This document shows, piece by piece, positions 15,790 to 24,972 of a DNA stretch of 64,000 nt (positions are counted from its first letter, which is position 1; the number at the start of each line of letters is the position of its first letter). The notes under the pieces were generated by a model, which was given only the letters and a program-made list of their open reading frames with translations, was not told the DNA's origin and did no database searches. The stretch is from positions 123,545 through 187,544 of the forward strand of contig NZ_JBOITL010000023.1 of NCBI RefSeq assembly GCF_050717515.1. Direction: 5' to 3'. The DNA is from Clostridium_AD sp050717515 (lineage in GTDB: Bacteria; Bacillota; Clostridia; Clostridiales; Clostridiaceae). The translations under genes were made by a program, and so were the position numbers.

Positions 15790-17175
15790 ATGTTAAAAAA
15801 CAATTTCAAAAAAAGTATAACCGCAATAATAATTTTAATTTCTTTATCAAATGTTAGTTACTTCTTACCTACTACAAACGCTGCTGATCTAATAGTAAAT
15901 ACTAATGATTTAACAACACAATCTTCTACCCTATCTACCACAACTAATATTCCTACTATTATAAATGCTATAAATTATAATTTAGATATAACAGGAGTAT
16001 CAGATACCTCAGGCCAATTTCAAAAAATGATAGACTCTTTTTCAAAAGGCTCTGTAATACAATTACCAAAAGGTATATATAAATTTTCTAGCACCGTTAA
16101 ATTAAAAGACAATATAAAACTAATTGCTTCTAGTGATGTTATAATTATAGGCACTAGCAAAAACACTCTATTTTCTACAGGTAATTTAAACAGTTTTGAG
16201 GGCATAGAGTTTCAAAATTGCTCTACAGCTTTAAATGTTTTTCAAAAGACTGGCCTTAATGTAATAAACTGCAGATTTACTAATAATATTGATTATGCAG
16301 CAATTAATTTTTATGGAGGAAAAAATTCCTCCGTTACAAATTCATATTTCTACGATATACATAAATATGGAATTTTAATAGATAACGATGCTTCTAATAT
16401 TACAATCAACAACAATAATTTTGATAACGCTACCGTTTTTGGTGGCTATGAAGTAGAACAGATAAGTGGGCATGTTTACTGTTTAAATGGAACTAAAATT
16501 ATAGTATCAAACAATATTATAAAAAATAGCGGAGGGCAAGGTGTTATCTTCGGTTATAATTCAACAACTGCCAAAGGTACAACGGATTCTGTAGCATTCA
16601 ATAATCAATGCGTGGGCAATGGTCAGGAAGGCATTACAATTTATGGAGGCAAAGGCAAGGTTACCAGCGGAAATTCTATTATAAGCAATACATCTATAAA
16701 TAACAGATTTAATCAAATAGAAGTATGGCAATCTGATAATAACATTGTATATGAAAATACAGTGGAAGAATCCATATTGGGTCGTGGAAATTTGGGAGCA
16801 ATATGCCTTTTCGCTACAACTGGAACAAATGTTACAGGAAATACCGTGTTGTCTTCGCAAACTAATGGTATAGCAATAATAGCAGGAACTTCAAATTGCA
16901 CCGTATCAGATAATATTATAGCTAATACTAATAGGAAAAATGATATTAATACTGCCGAAAAAGGTAATGCCATATTACTTGACTGGAATGGTGTAGCTGA
17001 TCCTCAATATATTACAATCACCAATAATAAAATTAGCTCAAGTAAAGGAATTATAGCTAAAAGTGGTATCTACTCAACTTCTAATAAAAATCATCATAAC
17101 AAAATAAGTGGTAATATCACGAAAGGCTACAAGTATGGAAACCATTGGTATGCTCTAGCCACTTGTGGAAAATAA
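15790..17175 (+). CDS. Secreted right-handed beta-helix protein 1 (pectate-lyase-3-like)
   Basis: This 461-aa protein starts at ATG 15790 with AAAAGGAG. A Sec signal peptide (about 1-32, ending TTNA-A) and a short Ser/Thr linker precede a 'DTSGQFQKMIDSFSKGSVIQ' then 'LPKGIYKFSSTVKLKDNIKL' opening, the hallmark of pectate_lyase_3/GH28-type parallel beta-helices. Repeated N-rich coils follow (NNIIKNSGGQGVIFGYNST, GNGQEGITIYGG, NQIEVWQSDNN). Proteins of this fold are polysaccharide lyases, hydrolases or C5-epimerases. The substrate cannot be read from sequence, but the neighbouring exopolysaccharide operon is the natural candidate. The riboswitch in front places it under c-di-GMP control. Paralogues follow at 17483 and 18832. 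Confidence 0.8.
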   Translation: MLKNNFKKSITAIIILISLSNVSYFLPTTNAADLIVNTNDLTTQSSTLSTTTNIPTIINAINYNLDITGVSDTSGQFQKMIDSFSKGSVIQLPKGIYKFSSTVKLKDNIKLIASSDVIIIGTSKNTLFSTGNLNSFEGIEFQNCSTALNVFQKTGLNVINCRFTNNIDYAAINFYGGKNSSVTNSYFYDIHKYGILIDNDASNITINNNNFDNATVFGGYEVEQISGHVYCLNGTKIIVSNNIIKNSGGQGVIFGYNSTTAKGTTDSVAFNNQCVGNGQEGITIYGGKGKVTSGNSIISNTSINNRFNQIEVWQSDNNIVYENTVEESILGRGNLGAICLFATTGTNVTGNTVLSSQTNGIAIIAGTSNCTVSDNIIANTNRKNDINTAEKGNAILLDWNGVADPQYITITNNKISSSKGIIAKSGIYSTSNKNHHNKISGNITKGYKYGNHWYALATCGK

Positions 17176-17233
17176 TAATATATACTAGATAAAATTCTTA
17201 CTTATACAAAGGTTTTTTTATTTTTGTAATATT

Positions 17234-17277
17234 AAGACTTCAGAAGGATATTTATATTCCTTCTGAAGTCTTTTGTT
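17234..17277 (+). terminator. Terminator after beta-helix gene 1
   Basis: AAGACTTCAGAAGGA and TCCTTCTGAAGTCTT (15 bp, perfect) with a 9-nt loop are followed by TTTGTTGTT. It separates gene 1 from gene 2, so gene 2 needs its own promoter or read-through. Confidence 0.85.
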
Positions 17278-17482
17278 GTTGCTCTGTTAACAGATAGAAT
17301 GAACTTAATCACCTCTATTAATGTTATAATTAGAAGGATACTCATTATAAAATACTAGAATGTAACACACATAAAAGGAGTGATTAAATATCTTAAAAAT
17401 CAATATTAAAAAAAGTATAATTCCAATTATTATATTAGTTTGTTTATCAACTGGTAGTTTTTTTGTAACTACTACAAATGCT

Positions 17483-18742
17483 GTGGATGTAGCAGCAATT
17501 TCTTCTAGTGCATCTAATCCTACTATAATAGAAGCTAAAAATTATAATCTAAATATAACGGGATTATCAGATACTTCAGTTGCATTTCAGAAAATGGTGG
17601 ATTCACTACCAGTAGGTAGCGCAATAAAATTACCAAAAGGTATATATAAATTCTCAAACATCGTTGAACTTCCAGATGGAATAAAATTAATTGCAGATGA
17701 TAATGTTGTAATCCAAGGAATTGGCAAAAACACTTTATTCTCTACAGGTAATGATAACACTTTTAAGGGTATAGAGTTTCAAAATTGCTCTACAGCTTTA
17801 AGAGCTTTGTATAAAAAAGAGGTCAATATAATAAACTGCAGATTCACAGATAATATTAATTTTGCAGCAATTGATTTTTATGGGGCAAGCAATTGTACTG
17901 TTACTAATTCATATTTTTATAACATACTCAAATATGGAATTAAAACAGATAACAATAGTTTTGATATTACTATAAATAACAATTATTTTGATAACCCCGA
18001 GGTTTTTGGTGGATACGCTACGCAGCAGATAAGTGGGCATGTTTACTGTTTAAATGGCAGCAACATCTCCGTTACAAACAATATTTTAAAAAATAGCGGT
18101 GGCCAAGGGATAATATTCGGTTACAGTTCAACATCTGGAAAAGGTACCACTAACTCCCTAGCACGCAATAATGTATGCATAGGCAATGGTCAGGAAGGTC
18201 TCACAATTTATGGAGGTAGCAAAAAGGTTAGCAGTGGAAATTCTATTATAGGCAATACTTCTAAAAATAACAGATATAATCAAATAGAAGTATGGCAATC
18301 TGATAATAACACTGTCAGTGGCAATACAGTAGAAGAATCAATAAAAGGTCGTGGAAATATGGGAGCAATATGCCTTTTTGCTACAACCGGTACAACCGTT
18401 ACAGGGAACAAAGTATTGTCTGCTCAAAATAATGGTATTGATATAACCGCGGGAAGCTTAAATTGCACCATATCAGATAATTACATAGCTAATACTAATT
18501 TGAGAAATGATAGTAATGCTGCAGAAATTGGTAATGGCATATTACTTGACTGGAATGGCATAGCTGATCCTCAATATATTACAATCAATAATAATAAAAT
18601 TAGCTCAAGTAGTGGGATTATAGCTAAAAGTGCTATTTACTCAACTTCTAATAAAAATCAGCATAACAAAATATATAGCAACCTAATAACGGGCTACAAA
18701 TCTGGAATTCATGAATATGCTGATTTGACCCGTGACAAATAA
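17483..18742 (+). CDS. Beta-helix protein 2; signal-peptide region lacks a canonical start codon
   Basis: GTG 17483 is the first canonical start in frame (419 aa). Alignment with gene 1 shows the homologous reading frame begins earlier: after a good SD (AAAAGGAG, 17373-17380) the position of the expected ATG is ATC (17390-17392), and the following 31 codons encode a signal peptide matching gene 1 (..KKSIIPIIILVCLSTGSFF.., TTTNA). No ATG, GTG or TTG lies between. Either AUC is used as a rare start, the base is a sequencing error, or the protein has lost secretion and is made poorly. The beta-helix body (TVSGNTVEES, GNGQEGLTIYGG, ISSSSGIIAKSAIYS) is intact and very close to gene 1. No riboswitch precedes it. 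Confidence 0.7.
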   Translation: MDVAAISSSASNPTIIEAKNYNLNITGLSDTSVAFQKMVDSLPVGSAIKLPKGIYKFSNIVELPDGIKLIADDNVVIQGIGKNTLFSTGNDNTFKGIEFQNCSTALRALYKKEVNIINCRFTDNINFAAIDFYGASNCTVTNSYFYNILKYGIKTDNNSFDITINNNYFDNPEVFGGYATQQISGHVYCLNGSNISVTNNILKNSGGQGIIFGYSSTSGKGTTNSLARNNVCIGNGQEGLTIYGGSKKVSSGNSIIGNTSKNNRYNQIEVWQSDNNTVSGNTVEESIKGRGNMGAICLFATTGTTVTGNKVLSAQNNGIDITAGSLNCTISDNYIANTNLRNDSNAAEIGNGILLDWNGIADPQYITINNNKISSSSGIIAKSAIYSTSNKNQHNKIYSNLITGYKSGIHEYADLTRDK

Positions 18743-18756
18743 GCAAATGGATTAAA

Positions 18757-18799
18757 TACTATACTGTATATTATAGTAAATTTAATATACAGTATAGTA
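18757..18799. terminator. 17-bp perfect stem-loop between beta-helix genes 2 and 3
   Basis: TACTATACTGTATATTA and TAATATACAGTATAGTA enclose 9 nt. A/T-rich with no clean U-run; it may be a weak terminator or an operator for gene 3. It lies about 33 bp before the ATG of gene 3. Confidence 0.5.
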
Positions 18800-18831
18800 A
18801 ATTTACTAATACAAATATAAAGGGTGAATGT

Positions 18832-20163
18832 ATGAAATTTTTAAAAAATAAAGTAGTTATTATTATAATAATCCTTTTATCAATTATAATAACAACATTT
18901 GTAATTATTAATAAAACAAAAGATCCATCTCTTCATAACATTAATAAAAGTGATGTAAAAAAATATTCATTAGACATAACTGGTGAAACTGATACTTCTG
19001 CTTCATTTCAAAAAATGGTAGATTCTTATCCTAGCGGTAGTACATTGAATTTACCAGAAGGTACCTATAATTTTCACGGCAGCGTTAAATTAAAGGATGG
19101 AATAAAATTAATTTCAGGCGGTGATGCTGTAATTAAAGGCACAGGCAAAAACACCTTGTTTTCTGTAGGTAATGATAACAGTTTCCAAGGTATAGAATTT
19201 CAAAATTGTGCTACAGCTGTAAATGTTACCGAAAAAAAAGGACTTGTGATAACTGATTGCAGATTCACAAATAACATTGATTTTGCAGCCATTAATCTTT
19301 CCAAGGCATCAAACACCTCAGTTACAAATTCATATTTTTATGATATACGTAAATATGGGGTTTTAATAGATAATAATTCATCTAATATTAAAATCCATAA
19401 GAATAATTTTGATAACCCTAAAGTTTTTGCTGGCTATGCTAAGGAACAAATAAGTGGTCATGTTTACTCATTAAATGGAACTAAAATTTCCGTTACAAAC
19501 AATATTTTAAAAAACAGCGGTGGTCAAGGTGTAATCTTCGGTTATAATTCCACCACAGGAAAAGGTACAACAGACTCCGTAGCAAGCGATAATCTCTGCC
19601 AGGGCAATGGTCAGGAAGGTGCTACAATTTATGGAGGTGATAAGAAAGTCACTAGTAGAAATTCTCTTATAAACAATAATTGTAAAAACAACAGATTTAA
19701 TCAAATAGAGGTATGGCAGGCCAATGATAATATTGTTAAAAACAATACAGTGGAAGAATCCATAAGCGGTGTTGGTAATTTAGGCGCAATATGTCTTTAT
19801 GATACAAATGGAACCAGCGTTACGGGAAACAAAGTATTGTCTTCGCAAACTAATGGTATTGATATAACTGCAGGAAGTGCAAATTGCACTATAACAAATA
19901 ATACTATAACAAATACAAACCTCAAAAATGATACTAAAGCTGCTGAAAAGGGTAATGGAATATTACTTGATTCAAATGGCAAATCTCATCCCCAACATAT
20001 AACAATAAAAAATAATAAAATTAGCTCTGGTAGTGGAGTTATAGCTAAGAGTGGTATTTATTCAACTTCTAATACAAACCAGCACAACAAAATAGATAGT
20101 AATACAATATCAGGTTACAAAAATGCACTTCATGAATATGCTAAAATGACAACTGAAAAATAA
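18832..20163 (+). CDS. Membrane-anchored beta-helix protein 3 (pectate-lyase-3-like)
   Basis: This 443-aa protein starts at ATG 18832 with AAAGGGTG. Unlike genes 1 and 2, the N-terminus is an uncleaved-looking signal anchor (KVVIIIIILLSIIITTFVII, about residues 8-27) without an A-x-A site, so the helix is probably held on the outer face of the membrane. The body aligns along its full length with the other two: DTSASFQKMVDSYPSGSTLN, KNSGGQGVIFGYNST, GNGQEGATIYGG, NQIEVWQANDN. The three are tandem duplicates with different localisation signals. Substrate unknown; a role in trimming or modifying the local exopolysaccharide is inferred. Confidence 0.8.
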   Translation: MKFLKNKVVIIIIILLSIIITTFVIINKTKDPSLHNINKSDVKKYSLDITGETDTSASFQKMVDSYPSGSTLNLPEGTYNFHGSVKLKDGIKLISGGDAVIKGTGKNTLFSVGNDNSFQGIEFQNCATAVNVTEKKGLVITDCRFTNNIDFAAINLSKASNTSVTNSYFYDIRKYGVLIDNNSSNIKIHKNNFDNPKVFAGYAKEQISGHVYSLNGTKISVTNNILKNSGGQGVIFGYNSTTGKGTTDSVASDNLCQGNGQEGATIYGGDKKVTSRNSLINNNCKNNRFNQIEVWQANDNIVKNNTVEESISGVGNLGAICLYDTNGTSVTGNKVLSSQTNGIDITAGSANCTITNNTITNTNLKNDTKAAEKGNGILLDSNGKSHPQHITIKNNKISSGSGVIAKSGIYSTSNTNQHNKIDSNTISGYKNALHEYAKMTTEK

Positions 20164-20169
20164 ACGAAG

Positions 20170-20378
20170 AGTGACTCCAAATAAGAGATTGAAACATGAA
20201 ATTCCATTTAGAAATTCTAATCTTTTGCAAATATAAAATTCTCTAACGCTCACATTCGGCGTCCTGCCTCAGGTTCGCTAGCCTGACTTCCTGTCAGGCT
20301 TACGAGAATTTTATATTGGCAAAAAAGAATTTCTAAATGGAATTTCAATTGTTTCTGCTCTTCTTATTTGGAGTCACT
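20170..20378. repeat. Long-palindrome repeat element, copy A
   Basis: Outer arms AGTGACTCCAAATAAGA and TCTTATTTGGAGTCACT (17 bp, perfect), middle arms built on GAAATTCCATTTAGAAATTC and its complement, and inner arms of the ATATAAAATTCTC type enclose a core with two small hairpins (loops AGGAA and AGGAC when read on the minus strand). The same architecture is found at 38330-38537, 41686-41893 and 58597-58835; this copy's core lies in the opposite orientation to those. It fills the gap between convergent genes. A further hairpin (20392-20418) separates it from the next terminator. Confidence 0.85.
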
Positions 20379-20445
20379 TCCCCAGGAATTTCATCTTATT
20401 GTCATTTACAATAAGATGTATCTAAGAAGGTGCAAATAGAACAAA

Positions 20446-20480
20446 GAAAAAGGGATAATTTATTAAATTATCCCTTTTTC
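20446..20480. terminator. Terminator at the 3' end of the exopolysaccharide operon
   Basis: GAAAAAGGGATAATTTA and TAAATTATCCCTTTTTC are perfect 17-bp arms (the innermost pairs open to form the loop). The stop codon of the Wzy-like gene (20463-20465) lies at its centre. U-rich on both strands. Confidence 0.8.
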
Positions 20481-21674
20481 TTCGCTTATATTGTTTTCCT
20501 CATAGATTTTCTCAGGTATCCATTTGGTTAATATTAATCCGTATATAATCCAATTTACTGGATTTGTAAAATAACCTCCATAGATCTGATATAAGAAGCT
20601 AAAGATCAGAAGGTTTGCTAGTAGCATATTTTTTTTGTGGAGTACATTTATTAATAAAAGTATTATTAATAAAACAAGATATGCTACTCCAAACAAGCCG
20701 CCTTCTGCAATGAAGTATGGGAAAGATGCTGCTACCACAGCTGTCATGCCCGTTGATGCGAAAATTTTCCTTGTATTATCTGTATTCAGATTGCCCAGTC
20801 CAACTCCAAGACCACCGGTATTAGTTATTGCTGTACTAGTAAATTCTTGAGTAACATTTACTCTATAACTATTGGAAGAATCACTTCCATTTAGCGTATC
20901 AACAGTTCTCATATACATTGATGATTTAGTCACAATAGATACTACTATTATTGTAGTGAAGATTATAGCTAATCCATATCCAACTAAAATATTTTTATAG
21001 TTCAGCTTTGCTATTATAATTATAAATGATACAAATAGTATGGTGCCTAGTAATATTACTGAAGCCCCGTAAGCTCTAGATAGCACTAATAAAATTAAGC
21101 AATTCACGGTATAAACTATGTATTTTCGATTTACCTTCTTATCTTTTTCCCCAATAATTAAATACATTAATATAATAATTATAAAGGATAAATGAAAGCC
21201 CAGTTCGCTAGGTTCTATATAAAATAAATTTAGTCTTGTAAGGCTATATTTATTTATAGTATCATGAAGTCTCCAAAAATATTCGTTACTAGAAAATATC
21301 AAAGCCATGGGTGTAAATATTATGTATATCCTACAAACATAATCAATAAATTTTTTAATTTTAAAATCATGAACTTTCCTACCTACCAAAATCATTAGAG
21401 AAATACATATAGTTATTTTAGAAACATTAACCATAAGCTTTTGAATATCCAAATTAACCATAATCATCTTTTGAAGGATACCATAAATCGCAATAGGTAG
21501 TGCAGCTATTATTAAAAGTGAAATGTCTTTTTTTCTTTTAAATATAACAAAAATAATCCCGAATATACCTAGCGCATAAAAATAATCTAAATTGCCAGTT
21601 AAAGTTTTCGGCGCAAAGGGTAAATTGGCAGCCATCTGATGAAAACAATACAATAATGCCATTAACATTTCCAT
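20463..21674 (-). CDS. Polytopic O-antigen polymerase-like protein (Wzy candidate)
   Basis: This 403-aa protein starts at ATG 21674 with a somewhat distant GGAG. It is almost entirely hydrophobic, with about ten membrane helices and one larger extracellular loop (about residues 250-320, 'SSNSYRVNVTQEFTSTAITNTGGLGVGLGN') containing the R-V and G-x-G-x-G pattern often seen in Wzy/O-antigen ligase-type polymerases. The N-terminal helices come early, so the start is credible. It is the last gene of the operon. Wzy proteins join lipid-linked repeat units outside the membrane; they diverge strongly, so the call rests on topology, the loop and the presence of Wzx, CpsC and a priming transferase in the same operon. 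Confidence 0.7.
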   Translation of the reverse strand: MEMLMALLYCFHQMAANLPFAPKTLTGNLDYFYALGIFGIIFVIFKRKKDISLLIIAALPIAIYGILQKMIMVNLDIQKLMVNVSKITICISLMILVGRKVHDFKIKKFIDYVCRIYIIFTPMALIFSSNEYFWRLHDTINKYSLTRLNLFYIEPSELGFHLSFIIIILMYLIIGEKDKKVNRKYIVYTVNCLILLVLSRAYGASVILLGTILFVSFIIIIAKLNYKNILVGYGLAIIFTTIIVVSIVTKSSMYMRTVDTLNGSDSSNSYRVNVTQEFTSTAITNTGGLGVGLGNLNTDNTRKIFASTGMTAVVAASFPYFIAEGGLFGVAYLVLLIILLLINVLHKKNMLLANLLIFSFLYQIYGGYFTNPVNWIIYGLILTKWIPEKIYEENNISEEKGII

Positions 21675-21718
21675 TTAACTATTTCTCCATTTCTTTAGTA
21701 TTTCATTAAAAACTTAAA

Positions 21719-23104
21719 CTACCTGGTTAAATCAGTATACAATTTCATTATATCCTCAGCATGGTTTTTCATTGTATAAATGCTTTTTAACCCGATTATA
21801 TTTCCATTAATATAAGATAATTTTTCTCTGCACTCTATTATAGTTTGTAGGTTATTATACAATTCATCTTCTGAGGCTTTGATTATGATACCAGTAACTT
21901 CTGGAATTATCATATCTTTAAACCCTACAAGATCAGTCATAATCACAGGTACCCCATAAGAAAATGCCTCTAGGGCTATATACCCAAATGTTTCATACCA
22001 AATACTAGGTACTATAAGCACATCTGTATTCTTAAATATATTCTCTAACTCAGAATAATTATAAGTACCCTTTATATTTACTTTTCCCATATATTTATTT
22101 GTATCTATATTTACATTTCTTCCGTAAATGTTTAAAGTCCAATTGTTAACATTGTTTTTCATTAACTTTTCAAGCACCTTCAATAGAAAAAATAAACCTT
22201 TGTATTTCTCTATTGATCCGATATATGTTATTTTTAACGGTTCATTGTCATTACTATTTTTTTCTATTCTATTATCCTCTATATTTGAATGAGAAATATT
22301 AATAATTGTGCTATTTACATTGTCAATATATTTCTCATATGCATTTTTTGCAACTGTGCTATTATAATGAATATAATCTATATTATTAAGTATATTTATA
22401 AAGTACTTTCTTAAGTTAACATAGTCCTTGGCACCGGTGTTATTATTGTTTTTTGCTTTTACCGGTTGGTATTCCATTATACTATTGTTTCTTTTAATAA
22501 TTATTTTCTGCTTATAATTTCTTAATTTTTTTACAATCAAACTATTCTTTAGTTTTCTATAAGTCCTTGACTGCATTAAAAACACTAGTGATTTACTGTA
22601 GCCATTTCTATTGCAATCTATACAGTTTTTCCCATTGTCATAATCTTTGCATATTGACCCTTGTAAATTAATAAGATTAACTTTAGGACATATTCCAAAA
22701 TAATCATGAGATGTGAATATGGTTTTTATATTTAACTGTTTTGCAGCTGCGATGAATTCTTTATTAAGTCCCATCAATGTGTGAATATGTATGATTTCTA
22801 CCTTTAAGTCTTTTAAAAAATCAATATAAATATTCAGATCTACATCTTTCAAATATGCTTTTGGATTTGGTATTCCACTTAATAAGGGGATAGAAAGCGG
22901 ATTTAATATTTCGAATACCTTAATACTATTAAAGGGTTTATCCTTATTAATCCTTAATTTCCTATTAAGCGAATAATGTCCTGGATATAATAATGAAACT
23001 TCATTTCCATTTTCAACTTGGCTTACCATAAGGTCTACAGAATATTTAGTTAATCCTCCTGTTCTAAGAGGGGGAAGTCCTAGGGAATAATGCAATATTT
23101 TAAT
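21719..23104 (-). CDS. GT4-family glycosyltransferase; apparent ATT start
   Basis: The protein (about 461 aa) has a GT-B fold: an N-terminal domain with LHYSLGLPPLRTGGLTKYSVDLM, a Cys-rich loop (CKDYDNGKNCIDC), and a C-terminal GT4 domain with ITYIGSIEKYKG and the E-x7-E patch SIWYETFGYIALEAFSYGVP. An AAGGAGG SD at 23114-23120 is 9 nt from ATT (23102-23104), and starting there gives MKILHYSLGLPP, the usual opening of the family. The only canonical start nearby, TTG 23095, is 18 nt from the SD. This suggests an AUU start or a base error. It transfers a sugar from a nucleotide donor to the lipid-linked repeat unit; donor and linkage unknown. Confidence 0.82.
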   Translation of the reverse strand: MKILHYSLGLPPLRTGGLTKYSVDLMVSQVENGNEVSLLYPGHYSLNRKLRINKDKPFNSIKVFEILNPLSIPLLSGIPNPKAYLKDVDLNIYIDFLKDLKVEIIHIHTLMGLNKEFIAAAKQLNIKTIFTSHDYFGICPKVNLINLQGSICKDYDNGKNCIDCNRNGYSKSLVFLMQSRTYRKLKNSLIVKKLRNYKQKIIIKRNNSIMEYQPVKAKNNNNTGAKDYVNLRKYFINILNNIDYIHYNSTVAKNAYEKYIDNVNSTIINISHSNIEDNRIEKNSNDNEPLKITYIGSIEKYKGLFFLLKVLEKLMKNNVNNWTLNIYGRNVNIDTNKYMGKVNIKGTYNYSELENIFKNTDVLIVPSIWYETFGYIALEAFSYGVPVIMTDLVGFKDMIIPEVTGIIIKASEDELYNNLQTIIECREKLSYINGNIIGLKSIYTMKNHAEDIMKLYTDLTR

Positions 23105-23123
23105 AAGGCTGCGCCTCCTTTAT

Positions 23124-24275
23124 TTATAAGAATAGCTCTTCATAATCATTAACAATCTTGTCCCAAGAATAAAATTGTTTGATAATATTTTTAGCTTCTC
23201 TAGACATTATTTCTATCTCGTTTTCTTTTAATTGTTCAGCTTTATTTATTGTGGAAGCTAAGTCACCATCTTTTTTACTAAAATACAGTGCTCCCTCTTT
23301 CCCAACTTCCTTATTAAAGTTAACACCTAAAAGCAAATTAATATCAGTACTTGATAGAGCTTCTAGTAGTGAAGGATTTGTTCCTCCTACTTCATGTCCA
23401 TGGAGATATGCAAATGCCTCTTCTCGTATTTTCTTTAAAAGTTCATTATCATATACAGTTCCTACAAATTTTACTCTTTTATCACTAGTAAAATTGGTGG
23501 CCTTTAGTAATCTATCATAAAATTTGTTTTTTTCTAAATTCGTAATTATAACCAGATCTTTTTGGACATCAGACTTCATAAATTCTCTTATCATAGTCTC
23601 ATAATTATTCTCAGGTACAAACCTTCCAACTATTAAGTAGTATGATTTTCTTTTTACTGAAAACTTATTAAACCAGTCTGTTATTACTGCGTCATTTGAC
23701 CCTAAATTAGATCTTCCAATTTCCGCTCCATAAGCTATAAATGTAGTTTTAGGATTATAAACCTTGTACTCGGATTTTATATAATCCTCTATACCTCTTG
23801 AATCACATATTTGCAGATCTGCATGTTTAACCATTAATTTTTCAGAGAATTTCCAATAAGCTCTTATTGGTGCAATCCATTTACTTCTTTTCCATTCATG
23901 TCCATCAGGATTTACATAAAGTTTTATTCCTAAATCTTTTAGTTTTTTCTTGTAAAAGCATAAGAATGGTCCAATACGACAAGCAAGAATAAGAATAATT
24001 GCATTAGATAAATTGTTATCCTCAATATACTTTATAGATTTGCTTAAAGCCTGCAAATCATAGAGCACGGCTTTAGCGCTACCTATTTCTTTTACATGTA
24101 CATTAAAGCATCTTGCCTTATTATAATAAAACTCTTCATTGCGCACATTTAGACAAGCTACATGATACTTTATGCTATCATTTTTTTTATAAAGGGTTAA
24201 CTTATCTACAAAAGTTTCGAACCCACCATAATTTGCAGGTATTCCTTTTGAACCTATAATAAATATATTTGACAT
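23124..24275 (-). CDS. DUF1972-type (rhamnosyltransferase-like) glycosyltransferase
   Basis: This 383-aa protein starts at ATG 24275 with AGAGGTG. The N-terminus MSNIFIIGSKGIPANYGGFETFVDKL is the DUF1972 signature found in Cps2T/RgpA-like beta-1,4-rhamnosyltransferases; the second half is a GT1/GT4-like Rossmann domain with LIVGRFVPENNYETMI and HGHEVGGTNPSLLEAL. With dTDP-rhamnose made by RmlABCD in the same locus, a rhamnosyl transfer early in repeat-unit assembly is plausible. It sits between CpsD and the GT4 gene. Specificity is an inference. Confidence 0.85.
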   Translation of the reverse strand: MSNIFIIGSKGIPANYGGFETFVDKLTLYKKNDSIKYHVACLNVRNEEFYYNKARCFNVHVKEIGSAKAVLYDLQALSKSIKYIEDNNLSNAIILILACRIGPFLCFYKKKLKDLGIKLYVNPDGHEWKRSKWIAPIRAYWKFSEKLMVKHADLQICDSRGIEDYIKSEYKVYNPKTTFIAYGAEIGRSNLGSNDAVITDWFNKFSVKRKSYYLIVGRFVPENNYETMIREFMKSDVQKDLVIITNLEKNKFYDRLLKATNFTSDKRVKFVGTVYDNELLKKIREEAFAYLHGHEVGGTNPSLLEALSSTDINLLLGVNFNKEVGKEGALYFSKKDGDLASTINKAEQLKENEIEIMSREAKNIIKQFYSWDKIVNDYEELFL

Positions 24276-24312
24276 TTGTATACACCTCTATTTCTCTTTT
24301 GTAAAATTATTA

Positions 24313-24945
24313 TTAAATTGTTTTATTTAAAAATACGCCTATAATACTGGCATTTGCTTTTTCCAAAATTTCTTTACCTTTTATAGCAGTTTTTCTTTCT
24401 GTCCCACCATACTTAACCACAAGTACACAACCATCTGCATTTTTTGCTATAGCCTTAGCATCAGCACTTTCAGTAAGTGGTGAAGAATCAATAATAATAT
24501 AATCAAAATCTTTTTTTAAAGACCCGGTAAATTCATTGAATTTTTCTGATACAAAAAGTTCCGCATAGTTTAATGCATTTGCGCCAGAAGTTATTATAGA
24601 TAAATTCTTTTGTTTTGTAGTATTAATTACTGCTTCAAGCACAATATCTCCTGATAGAAAATTCACTAGGCCTTTATCATCATTTTTTAAATTAAACATA
24701 TTATGTATATTAGAATTTCTTTGGTCACAATCAACAAGTATAGTTTTTTTACCACTTTGAGCCAGTACTAAAGAAAGATATGCAGCTGTAGTGGACCTAC
24801 CAGCCTTTTGTTCTGCACTGCATATCATAATAACCTTGCTTTCACTTCCCGTACACAGAAACTGAATATTTGCTTTTAATTCGTGAAACGCTTTAGCATT
24901 AATTGAATCCAATTCGTGATTTTCTGCAATATTTATTTTTCTCAT
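24313..24945 (-). CDS. CpsD/CapB-like bacterial tyrosine kinase with degenerate P-loop
   Basis: This 210-aa protein starts at ATG 24945 with AGGAGAGG. It has the BY-kinase fold order: Walker A position SAEQKAGRSTTAA, Walker A' ILVDCDQRNSN, Walker B DYIIIDSSP. The canonical P-loop is PGxGKST, but here the first Gly is Lys and the catalytic Lys is Arg (codon AGG); the usual C-terminal Tyr cluster is absent, the protein ending VFLNKTI. Autokinase activity is therefore probably reduced or lost. It directly follows the CpsC-like adaptor gene, its usual partner in Wzy-dependent chain-length control. It may act as an ATP-binding regulator without phosphotransfer. Confidence 0.85.
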   Translation of the reverse strand: MRKINIAENHELDSINAKAFHELKANIQFLCTGSESKVIMICSAEQKAGRSTTAAYLSLVLAQSGKKTILVDCDQRNSNIHNMFNLKNDDKGLVNFLSGDIVLEAVINTTKQKNLSIITSGANALNYAELFVSEKFNEFTGSLKKDFDYIIIDSSPLTESADAKAIAKNADGCVLVVKYGGTERKTAIKGKEILEKANASIIGVFLNKTI

Positions 24946-24972
24946 TAAATACCTCTCCTTTCTTAAATGTAG

